Shown piece by piece: positions 25,828-34,197 of a DNA stretch of 58,144 nt; positions within the stretch are counted from its first letter, which is position 1, and every line of letters starts with the position of its first letter. The notes below the pieces were generated by a model. That model had not been told where the DNA came from, did not search any database, and worked only from the letters and a program-made list of their open reading frames with translations. Where the stretch lies: contig JBJXHC010000130.1 in NCBI GenBank assembly GCA_046160825.1, positions 1-58,144 of the forward strand. Direction: 5' to 3'. A program made the position numbers and the translations under genes. The DNA is from JBJXHC01 sp046160825 (GTDB lineage: Bacteria > Bacteroidota > Ignavibacteria > UBA10030 > UBA6906).

Positions 25828-26745
25828 TTGAATCTCGTCGCATTTCTTTCCTCGAATAGTGATACAACACATACAGCGGTTGCTGCTGGAGGACATGCAG
25901 AGCCCCAGAGTGTGGGAGAGCTTTTCGCGGTGCTCTTCCACCACGTGCAGGATTCTCCGGAGATGGAGCTTCCGTTCTTGGGACATGTCCATCTTCCGCA
26001 CTTCGATCCGATACGGTTAGGTGGGTTGACTCTCGATATTTCCATTACCAAGCATGTGGTGTTCCTGTGGTTTGCCGCGGCCCTGCTCATTCTGGTTGCT
26101 TCGATTGCCGCGCGCGCCAACCGCAAGAATCGCGTGCCGACAGGATGGGGCAACCTCATGGAAATGTTCATCGTATTCGTTCGTGATGAGATCGTTATCC
26201 CGAACATGGGTACCGCCGGAGTAAGATACCTTCCGTACGTCCTGACGACATTCTTCTACATACTTTTGATGAATCTGCTGGGATTGATTCCGTACGGTTC
26301 CTCGGCAACCGGGAATATCAGTGTTACCGCCGGACTCGCCATCATCGCTTTCGTCATGATTCAGGTTTCGTCGATCAAGGCACAGGGGTTCGGACACTAC
26401 CTTGCACATCTCACTGGTGGAGTGCCGTGGCCGCTCTGGCCCATCATGATCCCGATTGAAATTCTCGGGCTTTTCACCAAGCCTTTTGCCCTGTGTATCC
26501 GTCTCTTCGCCAATATGACGGGCGGACACCTTGTCATTGTTTCGCTCTTTGGTTTGATATTCATTTTCAAATCATACCCAATTGCAATCACTACGGCCGC
26601 GTTCGTCGTTGCAATCAATTTTCTTGAGTTGTTTGTGGCCTTCCTGCAGGCCTACGTCTTTACTATGCTGACGTGCATCTTCATGGGGCTGGGGATGCAG
26701 TCCGGCCATGCAGATGAAGAGCACGGGGAAGAACACGCACATTGA
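25828..26745 (+). CDS. atpB: F0F1 ATP synthase subunit a
   Basis: The 305-residue protein is the proton-channel stator of F0. It has the essential arginine in ALCIRLFANMTGGHLV, plus MNLLGLIPYG and the C-terminal NFLELFVAFLQAYVFTMLTCIFMGLG. Five to six membrane segments follow a long N-terminal extension of about 70 residues that is unusually rich in histidine (AVLFHHVQD, FLGHVHLPHFD) and a C-terminal tail HADEEHGEEHAH. The start codon is TTG behind AGG. Histidine-rich tails are present in some FCB subunits, but their purpose here is not known. Confidence 0.96.
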   Translation: MNLVAFLSSNSDTTHTAVAAGGHAEPQSVGELFAVLFHHVQDSPEMELPFLGHVHLPHFDPIRLGGLTLDISITKHVVFLWFAAALLILVASIAARANRKNRVPTGWGNLMEMFIVFVRDEIVIPNMGTAGVRYLPYVLTTFFYILLMNLLGLIPYGSSATGNISVTAGLAIIAFVMIQVSSIKAQGFGHYLAHLTGGVPWPLWPIMIPIEILGLFTKPFALCIRLFANMTGGHLVIVSLFGLIFIFKSYPIAITTAAFVVAINFLELFVAFLQAYVFTMLTCIFMGLGMQSGHADEEHGEEHAH

Positions 26746-26800
26746 TCTTGACAGTGTACTTAACGATACCCATCAATCACTACATTTAGGAGACAGAGAC

Positions 26801-27028
26801 ATGGAACATCTTGGTTGGGCATATCTTGCGGCGGGTCTGGGTGCAGCATTGACAATTATCGGAGCAGGGCTTGGTATTGGGAAGCTCGCCGCTGCTGCAA
26901 TGGAAGCAAGTGGCCGCCAGCCGGAAGCTGCAGGTGCGGTTCGTACATCAATGATCATCGCCGCGGCTCTCATCGAAGGTGCAACATTTTTCGCGCTCGT
27001 GATCTGCATTCTGCTCGCACTGAAATAA
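26801..27028 (+). CDS. atpE: F0F1 ATP synthase subunit c
   Basis: The 75-residue hairpin protein has two membrane helices, the polar loop RQP (residues 39-41) and the ion-binding glutamate E59 in AAALIEGATFFALV. The residues after this glutamate are Gly-Ala, not the Ser/Thr of sodium-type c subunits, which favours protons (inference). The glycine stretch GAGLGIGKLAAAAMEASG is typical. The ATG at 26801 follows AGGAGA; earlier in-frame codons run into atpB. Confidence 0.97.
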   Translation: MEHLGWAYLAAGLGAALTIIGAGLGIGKLAAAAMEASGRQPEAAGAVRTSMIIAAALIEGATFFALVICILLALK

Positions 27029-27051
27029 GTATTAACCCGTAAGGATATGTC

Positions 27052-27534
27052 ATGCTTGAACTGAACCCGGGACTATTGTTCTGGACCATCGTGACGTTTG
27101 TGGTGGTATTGATCACCCTTCGCAAGATGGCGTGGAAGCCGCTGCTGACTGCGCTGACCTCGCGTGAAGAGCAAATCCGATCCGCCATTCACGAGGCCGA
27201 ACATGCGCAGGTGGAGGCGCGTCGATTGCTGGAGGAGAACAAGCTCCAGCTTGCGAAGGCCGAGGAGCAATCCCAGCGGATCATTAAAGAAGGCCGGGAC
27301 ATGGGGGAGAAGCTGAAGGTGGAGATTGTCGAAAAAGCAAACGGTGCGTCCAGGCAGATGATTGAGCAAGCGCGGGAGGAGATTCGCCGCGAAAAGGAAG
27401 CCGCACTCGGACAGCTCCGGACAGAGGTTGCCGATCTGGCAATCATGGCCGCGGGCAAGATCCTTGACGCGAATCTCGACACCGCCAAACAGCGTCAATT
27501 GGTGGACGCCGTAATCAATGATATCAAGAGCTAA
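27052..27534 (+). CDS. atpF: F0F1 ATP synthase subunit b
   Basis: The 160-residue peripheral-stalk subunit has one N-terminal membrane helix (NPGLLFWTIVTFVVVLITLRKMAW, residues 4-27) and a long charged coiled coil rich in Glu, Lys and Ala. The C-terminal part LGQLRTEVADLAIMAAGKIL matches the delta-binding end. It is 23 bases after atpE and six bases before atpH. Only one b-type subunit is encoded here. Confidence 0.95.
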   Translation: MLELNPGLLFWTIVTFVVVLITLRKMAWKPLLTALTSREEQIRSAIHEAEHAQVEARRLLEENKLQLAKAEEQSQRIIKEGRDMGEKLKVEIVEKANGASRQMIEQAREEIRREKEAALGQLRTEVADLAIMAAGKILDANLDTAKQRQLVDAVINDIKS

Positions 27535-27540
27535 TCGTAT

Positions 27541-28095
27541 ATGAAGAACGTCCGTGTTGCGCGCCGCTACGCCATGGGTTTCATGGCTTCGGCGGAAGAA
27601 ACCAAATCGGTGGACCGGGCCGCGAAGGACCTTGAGTTGATCGGGCAAATTCTGCGTGACTCGCGGGAATTCAGAGCGCTCATTGCAAGTCCCATCGTCT
27701 CTCCGGAAAAGAAGAGAACGGTCTTCAGGGAACTGCTGGGTCCGCACATCGCGAAGGAGACGCTGGAGTTTGTGTTTCTGATGACGCACAAGAACCGCGA
27801 AGCATTGCTGGCGGATGTGGTCGAACAGTTTGCCGCGCTGCGTGATGAACTCATGGGAATTGTCACCGCAGACGTGAAGTCGGCAGTGGAAATCGCGCCG
27901 CCGCAGGAGAAAGACCTGATTGCCCGGCTCGAGCAATACACGAAGAAGAAGGTGCGCGTCAGGTTCTCGCTCGATAAGGCGATGAAGGGCGGTCTCATCG
28001 TCCGGATTGGAGATACCGTGTTGGACGCAAGTCTTACCCGCCAACTTGAATTGTTGCGTAAGCGGCTTGTTGAAGGCAGCCCGCTCGTCAATTAA
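27541..28095 (+). CDS. atpH: F0F1 ATP synthase subunit delta
   Basis: The 184-residue protein joins the peripheral stalk to F1. It begins VARRYAMGFMASAEE, the usual helix-1 pattern, and ends with KGGLIVRIGDTVLDASLTRQLELLRKRL, the OSCP/delta C-terminal signature. Spacing on both sides is short, in the standard order b-delta-alpha. Length is normal. Confidence 0.94.
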   Translation: MKNVRVARRYAMGFMASAEETKSVDRAAKDLELIGQILRDSREFRALIASPIVSPEKKRTVFRELLGPHIAKETLEFVFLMTHKNREALLADVVEQFAALRDELMGIVTADVKSAVEIAPPQEKDLIARLEQYTKKKVRVRFSLDKAMKGGLIVRIGDTVLDASLTRQLELLRKRLVEGSPLVN

Positions 28096-28117
28096 CTGAA
28101 TACAAAGGATTGAGAGT

Positions 28118-29674
28118 ATGGTAGAAGTCAGACCAGACGAAGTCTCTGCAATTATCCGGAAGCAGCTCTCCGGATTCGAAAAGGAAGTCGATATCTATGA
28201 CGTCGGCACTGTGCTGCAAGTCGGCGACGGTGTTGCCCGCGTCTACGGATTGTCCAAAGCCGTGATGAGCGAGCTGGTGGAATTTCCGCATGGCGTATTC
28301 GGCATGGTGCTGAACCTCGAAGAGGATAATGTGGGATGTATTCTTTTCGGTGAGAGCCGTGAAATCAAAGAAGGCGATCAGGTGAAGCGCACCGGTCGTG
28401 TTGCTTCGATTCCCGTTGGTGACGAAATGCTGGGTCGGGTGGTGAACCCGCTCGGTCAACCCATCGACGGACGCGGACCGATCAAGGCTGAGAAGTTCAT
28501 GCCTTTCGAACGCAAGGCACTCGGCGTTATCCAGCGTCAGCCCGTAAAGGAGCCACTGCAAACAGGTCTGAAGGCGGTTGATGGAATGATTCCGATCGGT
28601 CGCGGTCAGCGCGAGTTGATTATTGGCGATCGACAGACAGGTAAGACGGCTATTGCCATCGACGCTATCATCAATCAAAAATTCACGCATACCGAGAGCG
28701 CAAAGAAGGCGGGCATCAAGGCGGTCTATTGTATTTATGTTGCCGTCGGACAGAAGAGTTCCACCGTTGCCCAGGTAGTGGACAAACTGCATCAAGAAGG
28801 CGCGATGGAATACACCACGGTGATCGCGGCGACAGCAAGCGATCCGGCGCCATTACAATTCATCTCCCCGTATTCCGGCGCAACGCTGGGTGAGTTCTTC
28901 CGTGACAGCGGACGCCACGCTCTTGTTGTGTACGACGATCTTACGAAGCAGGCGCAATCGTATCGTCAGGTATCATTGCTCCTCCGTCGTCCGCCGGGAC
29001 GGGAAGCATATCCGGGCGATGTGTTTTATCTCCACTCACGATTACTGGAACGTGCTTCCAAGTTGAGCGACGAGCTTGGCGGTGGAAGTCTGACAGCCCT
29101 CCCGGTTATTGAAACCCAGGCCGGCGACGTGTCCGCGTACATTCCCACAAACGTCATCTCGATCACAGACGGTCAGATCTACCTTGAGCCGTCGTTGTTC
29201 AACTCAGGTATTCGTCCGGCAATCAACGTTGGTATTTCGGTGTCGCGTGTTGGTGGAAATGCCCAGATCAAGGCGATGAAGAAAATTGCAGGCCGGTTGC
29301 GACTGGATCTTGCACAGTACCGTGAGCTTGAAGCGTTCGCGAAGTTCGGCTCCGATCTCGACAAAGCAACGCTTGCACAGCTGCGGCGCGGTTCACGCCT
29401 CGTTGAGTTGCTCAAGCAGGGACAGTACCAGCCGATGCCGGTCGAGAAGCAGGTGGTAAGTATTTATGCCGGAACAAACGGGTACCTCGATGAAATTCCC
29501 CTTGACCAGGTGGAGAGATACGAACGGGAATTACTGGAGCGTATGGAACTCAAGCATCGCGATCTTCTTGATACCATTATTCAGACCAAAGACCTATCCG
29601 ACGACACCGCCAAGAAACTCAACGTTATCTTAAAGGAATTCACGGAGTCATTCAAGGTCTCGGTGAAGGCATAG
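28118..29674 (+). CDS. atpA: F0F1 ATP synthase subunit alpha
   Basis: The 518-residue subunit starts with VRPDEVSAIIRKQLSGFEKE and has the P-loop GDRQTGKTA near residue 170, YVAVGQKSSTVAQ, and the alpha/beta signature PAINVGISVSRVGG. It forms, with beta, the catalytic head of F1; alpha sites are non-catalytic. GGATTGAG lies upstream of the ATG. It is followed by atpG after one base. No atpD (beta) gene follows, a known split in FCB bacteria. Confidence 0.98.
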   Translation: MVEVRPDEVSAIIRKQLSGFEKEVDIYDVGTVLQVGDGVARVYGLSKAVMSELVEFPHGVFGMVLNLEEDNVGCILFGESREIKEGDQVKRTGRVASIPVGDEMLGRVVNPLGQPIDGRGPIKAEKFMPFERKALGVIQRQPVKEPLQTGLKAVDGMIPIGRGQRELIIGDRQTGKTAIAIDAIINQKFTHTESAKKAGIKAVYCIYVAVGQKSSTVAQVVDKLHQEGAMEYTTVIAATASDPAPLQFISPYSGATLGEFFRDSGRHALVVYDDLTKQAQSYRQVSLLLRRPPGREAYPGDVFYLHSRLLERASKLSDELGGGSLTALPVIETQAGDVSAYIPTNVISITDGQIYLEPSLFNSGIRPAINVGISVSRVGGNAQIKAMKKIAGRLRLDLAQYRELEAFAKFGSDLDKATLAQLRRGSRLVELLKQGQYQPMPVEKQVVSIYAGTNGYLDEIPLDQVERYERELLERMELKHRDLLDTIIQTKDLSDDTAKKLNVILKEFTESFKVSVKA

Positions 29675-29675
29675 T

Positions 29676-30557
29676 ATGGCGACACTGCGCGAGATACGAA
29701 ACCGCATCGTTGGCGTCAAGAAAACGCAGAAGATTACGCGCGCAATGAAGATGGTTGCCGCAGCGAGACTGCGACGGGCGCAAGCGGCCATGTTCGCGGC
29801 GCGGCCATACGCACGCAAAATGGCGGAGTTGCTTGGCAGTCTTGCCGGAAGTGAAGCCTTGCGTCAGCATCCACTGGTTTCGCCGCGAGAGGTACGAAGT
29901 GTGGCGATTGTTGTCGTCACTTCCGACCGCGGGCTCTGTGGTGCGTTCAACTCGAACCTCATTAAAGCGACGCTCAATCTTATTGCCACAAAATACACGG
30001 ATCTCAATGCCACCGGAAACCTCAAGTTGTTTTGTATCGGAAGAAAAGGTTTTGATGTCCTCTCGAAACGGCACTACAAGGTAGCAGGAAAACATATCGG
30101 TGTGTACAACAACCTCGTGTTTGGCAAAGCGCAGGCGATTGCCCGCGAAATTATCGGTGCGTATGAAGCCGGTGAGGTGGATCGGGTCGAAGTAGTCTAT
30201 AACGAGTTCAAGTCCGTCGCTCAACAGAAAATTGTAATTGAGCAGTTCCTCCCGATTCCTTCTGTCGGACCTGCATCAGTACAATCCGCAACGGACTATA
30301 TCTACGAACCCTCCCTCGAAGAGATCGTTCGATTCCTGGTACCGGGACACTTGCATTTCCAGGTCTGGCGGATGTTGCTTGAATCGAACGCCGCCGAAAT
30401 TGGATCGCGCATGGCCGCGATGGAAAATGCAACGGAAAATGCCAGCGAGATGATCTCCAGTTTGCAACTCTCGTATAACAAGGCGCGGCAGGCTTCCATT
30501 ACCACGGAATTGCTCGAAGTTGTCAGTGGGGCCGAAGCACTTCGTCGGGCGGGATGA
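29676..30557 (+). CDS. atpG: F0F1 ATP synthase subunit gamma
   Basis: The 293-residue rotor subunit has the N-terminal helix ATLREIRNRIVGVKKTQKITRAMKMVAAARLRRAQ in segments, the central VVTSDRGLCGAFN motif, and the C-terminal SRMAAMENATENASEMISSLQLSYNKARQASITTELLEVVSGAEA. It transmits torque between the c-ring and the alpha3beta3 head. It is the last gene of the unit, with a hairpin terminator starting 23 bases after the stop. Confidence 0.97.
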   Translation: MATLREIRNRIVGVKKTQKITRAMKMVAAARLRRAQAAMFAARPYARKMAELLGSLAGSEALRQHPLVSPREVRSVAIVVVTSDRGLCGAFNSNLIKATLNLIATKYTDLNATGNLKLFCIGRKGFDVLSKRHYKVAGKHIGVYNNLVFGKAQAIAREIIGAYEAGEVDRVEVVYNEFKSVAQQKIVIEQFLPIPSVGPASVQSATDYIYEPSLEEIVRFLVPGHLHFQVWRMLLESNAAEIGSRMAAMENATENASEMISSLQLSYNKARQASITTELLEVVSGAEALRRAG

Positions 30558-30579
30558 CAAATTGATGCGGTACCATGTA

Positions 30580-30616
30580 AGGCACCACCGGTTCTCGGCG
30601 GTGCCTTTGCTTTCTT
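30580..30616 (+). terminator. Rho-independent terminator after atpG
   Basis: AGGCACCACCG and CGGCGGTGCCT form an 11-bp stem with one A-C mismatch around the loop GTTCT (30580-30606). A T-rich tail TTGCTTTCTT follows. It ends the bactofilin-ATP synthase transcript and isolates it from ffh. Confidence 0.8.
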
Positions 30617-30666
30617 GGACAGCCACGGCGCCCTCTCTCGGAAGGGTCATTAGTGGTGAACTCATA

Positions 30667-30695
30667 TTGCATTAGAAGTCCCTTTTATGTACTTT
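30667..30695 (+). promoter_or_regulatory. Probable promoter of the ffh-rplS operon
   Basis: TTGCAT (30667-30672) and TACTTT (30690-30695) are separated by 17 bases. Transcription would begin near 30702, 56 bases before the ffh ATG. No terminator follows until 34591, so all six genes may be on one transcript. Confidence 0.5.
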
Positions 30696-30757
30696 CTAAA
30701 CCCCTTTCGAGGTGCCATAAGCGCTGAATTCGGAGTGTTTTAGCGGGATTTTGATAT

Positions 30758-32092
30758 ATGTTTGAAGACTTAAGTCGGAAGTTGGAGGCCGCATTCAAGC
30801 GGCTTCGTGGCGAGGGAAGGATCTCCGAAGAGAACATTGCCGAATCGTTGCGTGAAGTCCGCCGCGTCCTTCTTGATGCTGATGTCAACTACAAAGTTGC
30901 GAAGCAGTTCATCGACGATATCCAGAAGAAGGCGGTCGGCCAGGATGTTCTGCATAGCATAACACCCGGCCAGCTCATCGTCAAGATTTTTTATGACGAA
31001 CTGGTTCTGTTGCTTGGCTCCACGAATGCAGAGATTACGTTTTCCCACATGCCACCAACGGTGGTTCTTGTGGCGGGGTTGCAGGGATCCGGAAAGACGA
31101 CCTTCAGTGCGAAGCTCGCGAATTATCTGAAGGGTCAGGGGAGGCACCCGCTGTTGGCAGCCGCGGATATTTATCGACCAGCCGCGGTCGACCAGTTGAT
31201 AACGCTTGGTGGTCAACTGGGATTGCCGGTATACTCTGAACGCGGCGCCACGGCGATAGCAATTGCCGGTCATGCTGTTGAACACGCGCGGAAGAACGCA
31301 CGTGACGTCGTCATTATCGACACCGCCGGTCGGCTGCATGTCGATGAAGAGATGATGAAGGAAGTGGAAGCCATCAAGGCTGCCGTAAAGCCGGACGAGA
31401 TCCTCTTCGTCGTCGATGCAATGACAGGACAGGATGCGGTGAATACGGCGAAGGCGTTCAACGACCGGTTGAATTTCGATGGCGCTGTTCTTACGAAGAT
31501 GGATGGCGATGCTCGCGGAGGCGCGGCTCTTTCCCTTCGCGCGACAGTCGGCAAGCCGATCAAGTTCATCGGTGTCGGCGAGAAGCTTGACGCTCTGGAG
31601 CGCTTCCATCCAGAAAGACTGGCCTCGCGCATTCTCGGTATGGGCGACGTCGTCACGCTGGTGGAAAAGGCGCAGGCGCAATTCGATCATGAGAAAGCAG
31701 CCAAGTTCGAGCAGAAGCTGCGCAAGTCGCAGTTCACGCTCGAAGATTTCCTGGATCAGTTGCAGGAAGTAAAGAAGATGGGGCCGCTCAACCAGGTACT
31801 CGGGATGCTTCCCGGCATGCACAAGTTGCCGGACAATGTCTCCGTTGACGAAAAAGCAACCGGAAGAATTGAGGCGATTATTCGTTCGATGACGCTTGAA
31901 GAGCGCCGGAAGCCCAACGTGATCAATGGCAGCAGGCGAAAACGCATTGCATCGGGAAGTGGTACCAGCGTGCAGGAAGTGAACAAGTTGATGAAGCAGT
32001 TTGAACAAATGCAAAAGATGATGAAGACGCTGAGCAAGGGTGGAAAGATGGACCGCCTCATGCGCGGGATGAAGATGCCTGCGGGAAGGTGA
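30758..32092 (+). CDS. ffh: Signal recognition particle protein Ffh
   Basis: Ffh binds signal sequences of nascent membrane proteins and the 4.5S RNA and docks with FtsY. The 444-residue product has the N domain (1-95), the G domain with GLQGSGKTT (107-115), DIYRPAAVDQL, DTAGRLHVDEE and TKMDGDARGGAAL, and a Met-rich M domain from about residue 320 with the RNA-binding SRRKRIASGSGTSVQEVNKLMKQFEQM. The tail is KMDRLMRGMKMPAGR. It heads the classical ffh-rpsP-khpA-rimM-trmD-rplS group. Confidence 0.98.
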   Translation: MFEDLSRKLEAAFKRLRGEGRISEENIAESLREVRRVLLDADVNYKVAKQFIDDIQKKAVGQDVLHSITPGQLIVKIFYDELVLLLGSTNAEITFSHMPPTVVLVAGLQGSGKTTFSAKLANYLKGQGRHPLLAAADIYRPAAVDQLITLGGQLGLPVYSERGATAIAIAGHAVEHARKNARDVVIIDTAGRLHVDEEMMKEVEAIKAAVKPDEILFVVDAMTGQDAVNTAKAFNDRLNFDGAVLTKMDGDARGGAALSLRATVGKPIKFIGVGEKLDALERFHPERLASRILGMGDVVTLVEKAQAQFDHEKAAKFEQKLRKSQFTLEDFLDQLQEVKKMGPLNQVLGMLPGMHKLPDNVSVDEKATGRIEAIIRSMTLEERRKPNVINGSRRKRIASGSGTSVQEVNKLMKQFEQMQKMMKTLSKGGKMDRLMRGMKMPAGR

Positions 32093-32161
32093 AGTACCCG
32101 CCCTCAGGATGGAAAGTGATGAATCGAGAACGATCATAACCTATAAGCAAGGAGTACAACA

Positions 32162-32605
32162 GTGGCAGTTCGACTAAGATTGCGGCGCATTGGCAAGAAA
32201 AAAATGCCGCAGTATCATATTGTGGCCGCGGATTCGCGCGCGGCACGCAACGGAAAATTTCTGGAGATCGTGGGACGCTACGAGCCTTTGAGAGACCCGA
32301 TGCTCATTGAAGCGACAGAACCCCGCGTCTTCCATTGGCTCAAGAACGGAGCCCTTCCAACAGACACTGTGCGAAGTCTGTTGCAGCGCAACGGTCTCTG
32401 GCTGAAGTGGAGTCTGAAGAAACAGGGTGCAGACGACACGAAGGTTGCAGCCGAGATGGAAAAATGGCAGATGGCGCAGGCCGCCAAACGTCAGAAAGAC
32501 ACCGAACGTAAGGCACGTCGCGTTGCTGCACGGCGCAAGGCAAAGGCCGCAGCCGCGGCTGGTGGTGATACGCCTGCCCCAGTGGCGGCGCCCGCTGGCG
32601 CGTAG
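32162..32605 (+). CDS. rpsP: 30S ribosomal protein S16, with long C-terminal extension
   Basis: The first 80 residues are standard S16: AVRLRLRRIGKKKMPQYHIVAADSRAARNGKFLEIVGRYEP (in part) and KNGALPTDTVRSLLQRNGLW. The remaining 65 residues form a low-complexity Lys/Arg/Ala helix followed by a Gly/Pro/Ala tail. Most bacterial S16 proteins are 75-100 residues; extended forms are a feature of Bacteroidota-related groups. The GTG start follows AAGGAG. The role of the tail is not known. Confidence 0.96.
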   Translation: MAVRLRLRRIGKKKMPQYHIVAADSRAARNGKFLEIVGRYEPLRDPMLIEATEPRVFHWLKNGALPTDTVRSLLQRNGLWLKWSLKKQGADDTKVAAEMEKWQMAQAAKRQKDTERKARRVAARRKAKAAAAAGGDTPAPVAAPAGA

Positions 32606-32676
32606 CAGTCCGGAGCCTGGTTCCGATCAAGAGTTGTGTGGTATGAGACAGCCGAGTCCGTTACACAAGAGGACGA

Positions 32677-32694
32677 CCTGCCTCCGCAGGCAGG
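32677..32694. repeat. Perfect hairpin between rpsP and khpA
   Basis: CCTGCCT and AGGCAGG form a 7-bp stem with loop CCGC. It lies within the 146-base gap between rpsP and the KH-domain gene. There is no T-run, so termination is unlikely; a dispersed palindrome or an mRNA stability element inside the operon is possible. Confidence 0.4.
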
Positions 32695-32751
32695 GACAGC
32701 CCTCATCAGGAGGTCCGAAGCGGATCTGCAACCAACTCACGGAGGCGCGCT

Positions 32752-32982
32752 ATGAAGGAGTTCCTCGAGTATATCGCGCGGCATCTTGTTGACCATCCGG
32801 ATGCTGTGCAGCTCGACCAGGAGGTGAGGGACGAGAAGATCATCTTCAAACTCAGTGTCGGTGCCCAGGATATCGGGAAGGTGATCGGAAAGAAGGGACG
32901 GACAGCGCAAGCCATGCGGATACTGCTTGCTGCTGTTGCCGCAAAAGAGGGGAAACGTGCAATTCTGGAAATTGAGGATTGA
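32752..32982 (+). CDS. khpA: KH-domain RNA-binding protein KhpA (YlqC)
   Basis: The 76-residue protein is a single KH domain with the GxxG loop in GKVIGKKGRTAQAMRILLAAVAAKEGKRAILEI. KhpA binds RNA, often with KhpB, and is always found between rpsP and rimM in many phyla. A strong GGAGG lies ahead of the ATG. It overlaps rimM by four bases. Confidence 0.95.
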   Translation: MKEFLEYIARHLVDHPDAVQLDQEVRDEKIIFKLSVGAQDIGKVIGKKGRTAQAMRILLAAVAAKEGKRAILEIED

Positions 32983-33506
32983 GAACAGAACGTCGTTCGC
33001 TGTACGCAGTCGGTAAGGTCGTCAAGGTTTTCGGTGTTCGTGGCGATGTTGTCGTCCAGCCGATGACAAGCTCCCCTGAGCGGTTCAAGAAACTCAAGAC
33101 ACTTCAAGTCGGGCTTTCGGAAAACGAAACGCAAGTGCTGACGGTGTCAGAGGTGTATGTCGAGGGGCGCGGTACGAGAATGCATTTTAACGAAATCGCA
33201 GACCGCACTGCCGCCGAACACCTCGTGGGGATGCTTCTCTTTGTTGACGAAACGCAGAGGGTACGGTTGCCGCGGGGGACGTTTTTTGTGCATGATGTTG
33301 TTGGTATGGAAGTAGTTGATCAGAAGGATCACCCGGTGGGCGTGGTGAAGGAAGTTCTCAAGATGCCGGCGAATGATATCTATGTTGTTGCGCGGACGAG
33401 TGGGAGTGAAGTGATGATTCCGGCAGTGAAGCAATTCATACGATCCGTGGATGTGAAGGCGCGCATCATGCGCGTGGAACTCATCGAGGGAATGATCGAA
33501 GAATGA
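32979..33506 (+). CDS. rimM: Ribosome maturation factor RimM
   Basis: RimM assists maturation of the 30S head, binding S19. The 175-residue product has the N-terminal RimM barrel (YAVGKVVKVFGVRGDVVVQPMTS) and the C-terminal PRC barrel (VHDVVGMEVVDQKDHPVGVVKEVLKMPANDIYVV). The start is a TTG at 32979 that overlaps the khpA stop (TTGA); no ATG or GTG in frame would keep the first strand. It overlaps trmD by four bases. Confidence 0.95.
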   Translation: MRTERRSLYAVGKVVKVFGVRGDVVVQPMTSSPERFKKLKTLQVGLSENETQVLTVSEVYVEGRGTRMHFNEIADRTAAEHLVGMLLFVDETQRVRLPRGTFFVHDVVGMEVVDQKDHPVGVVKEVLKMPANDIYVVARTSGSEVMIPAVKQFIRSVDVKARIMRVELIEGMIEE

Positions 33507-34195
33507 TGCGCATTGATGTTGTCACGGGATTCCCGAAGTTGATGCACAGCCCGCTCAACGAAAGCATCATCAAAAGGGCGCAGGAGAAAGGCCTGGTGGA
33601 GATCGGAACGCACGACCTTCGGGACTACACGACCGATAAACACAAGACGATTGACGATGTACCCTTCGGGGGCGGGGCCGGGATGATCCTGAAGCCCGAA
33701 CCGGTGTTTGCATGTATTGAGACACTGCAAGGACAGAGGATGTACGACGAGGTTATTTATCTTACGGCAGACGGCGAGCCGTTGAATCAGAAGACAGCGA
33801 ACGAACTTTCTCTCAAATCAAATCTTCTCCTCCTCTGCGGACATTACAAGGGGATTGATGAACGCATTCGCGAGAAATTGATCACGAGAGAGATTTCCAT
33901 CGGTGACTATGTACTCACGGGAGGTGAACTGGCGGCGTTGGTGTTGATTGATGCCGTCGTTCGATTGATTCCCGGTGTTGTGGGCGACGGGGAATCACTC
34001 CTGGGCGATTCGTTTCAGGAGAACCTTCTTGACGCGCCACAGTATACACGACCCGCAGACTATAAAGGGATGAAAGTACCGGAGGTCCTTCTCGGAGGGC
34101 ACCACGCAGAGATTGCAGCATGGCGGGCGGAACAACAACTCCAACGCACCACCCACCGCAGAAAAGATTTACTAGAACACATTTCGGGAGAATAA
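33503..34195 (+). CDS. trmD: tRNA (guanine-N1-)-methyltransferase TrmD
   Basis: TrmD methylates G37 of tRNAs reading CNN and CGG codons, preventing frameshifts. The 230-residue SPOUT enzyme has DDVPFGGGAGMILKPEPV, LLLCGHYKGIDER and the knot motif EISIGDYVLTGGELAALVLIDAVVRLIPGVVG. The C-terminal part YTRPADYKGMKVPEVLLGGHHAEIAAWR is the tRNA-binding segment. The first ATG overlaps the rimM stop. The gene ends two bases before the rplS start. Confidence 0.97.
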   Translation: MMRIDVVTGFPKLMHSPLNESIIKRAQEKGLVEIGTHDLRDYTTDKHKTIDDVPFGGGAGMILKPEPVFACIETLQGQRMYDEVIYLTADGEPLNQKTANELSLKSNLLLLCGHYKGIDERIREKLITREISIGDYVLTGGELAALVLIDAVVRLIPGVVGDGESLLGDSFQENLLDAPQYTRPADYKGMKVPEVLLGGHHAEIAAWRAEQQLQRTTHRRKDLLEHISGE

Positions 34196-34197
34196 TC

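Noticed and set aside
26748..26776. TTGACA upstream of atpE as an internal promoter
   Set aside because: No acceptable -10 box lies 16-18 bases downstream (CATCAA at best).
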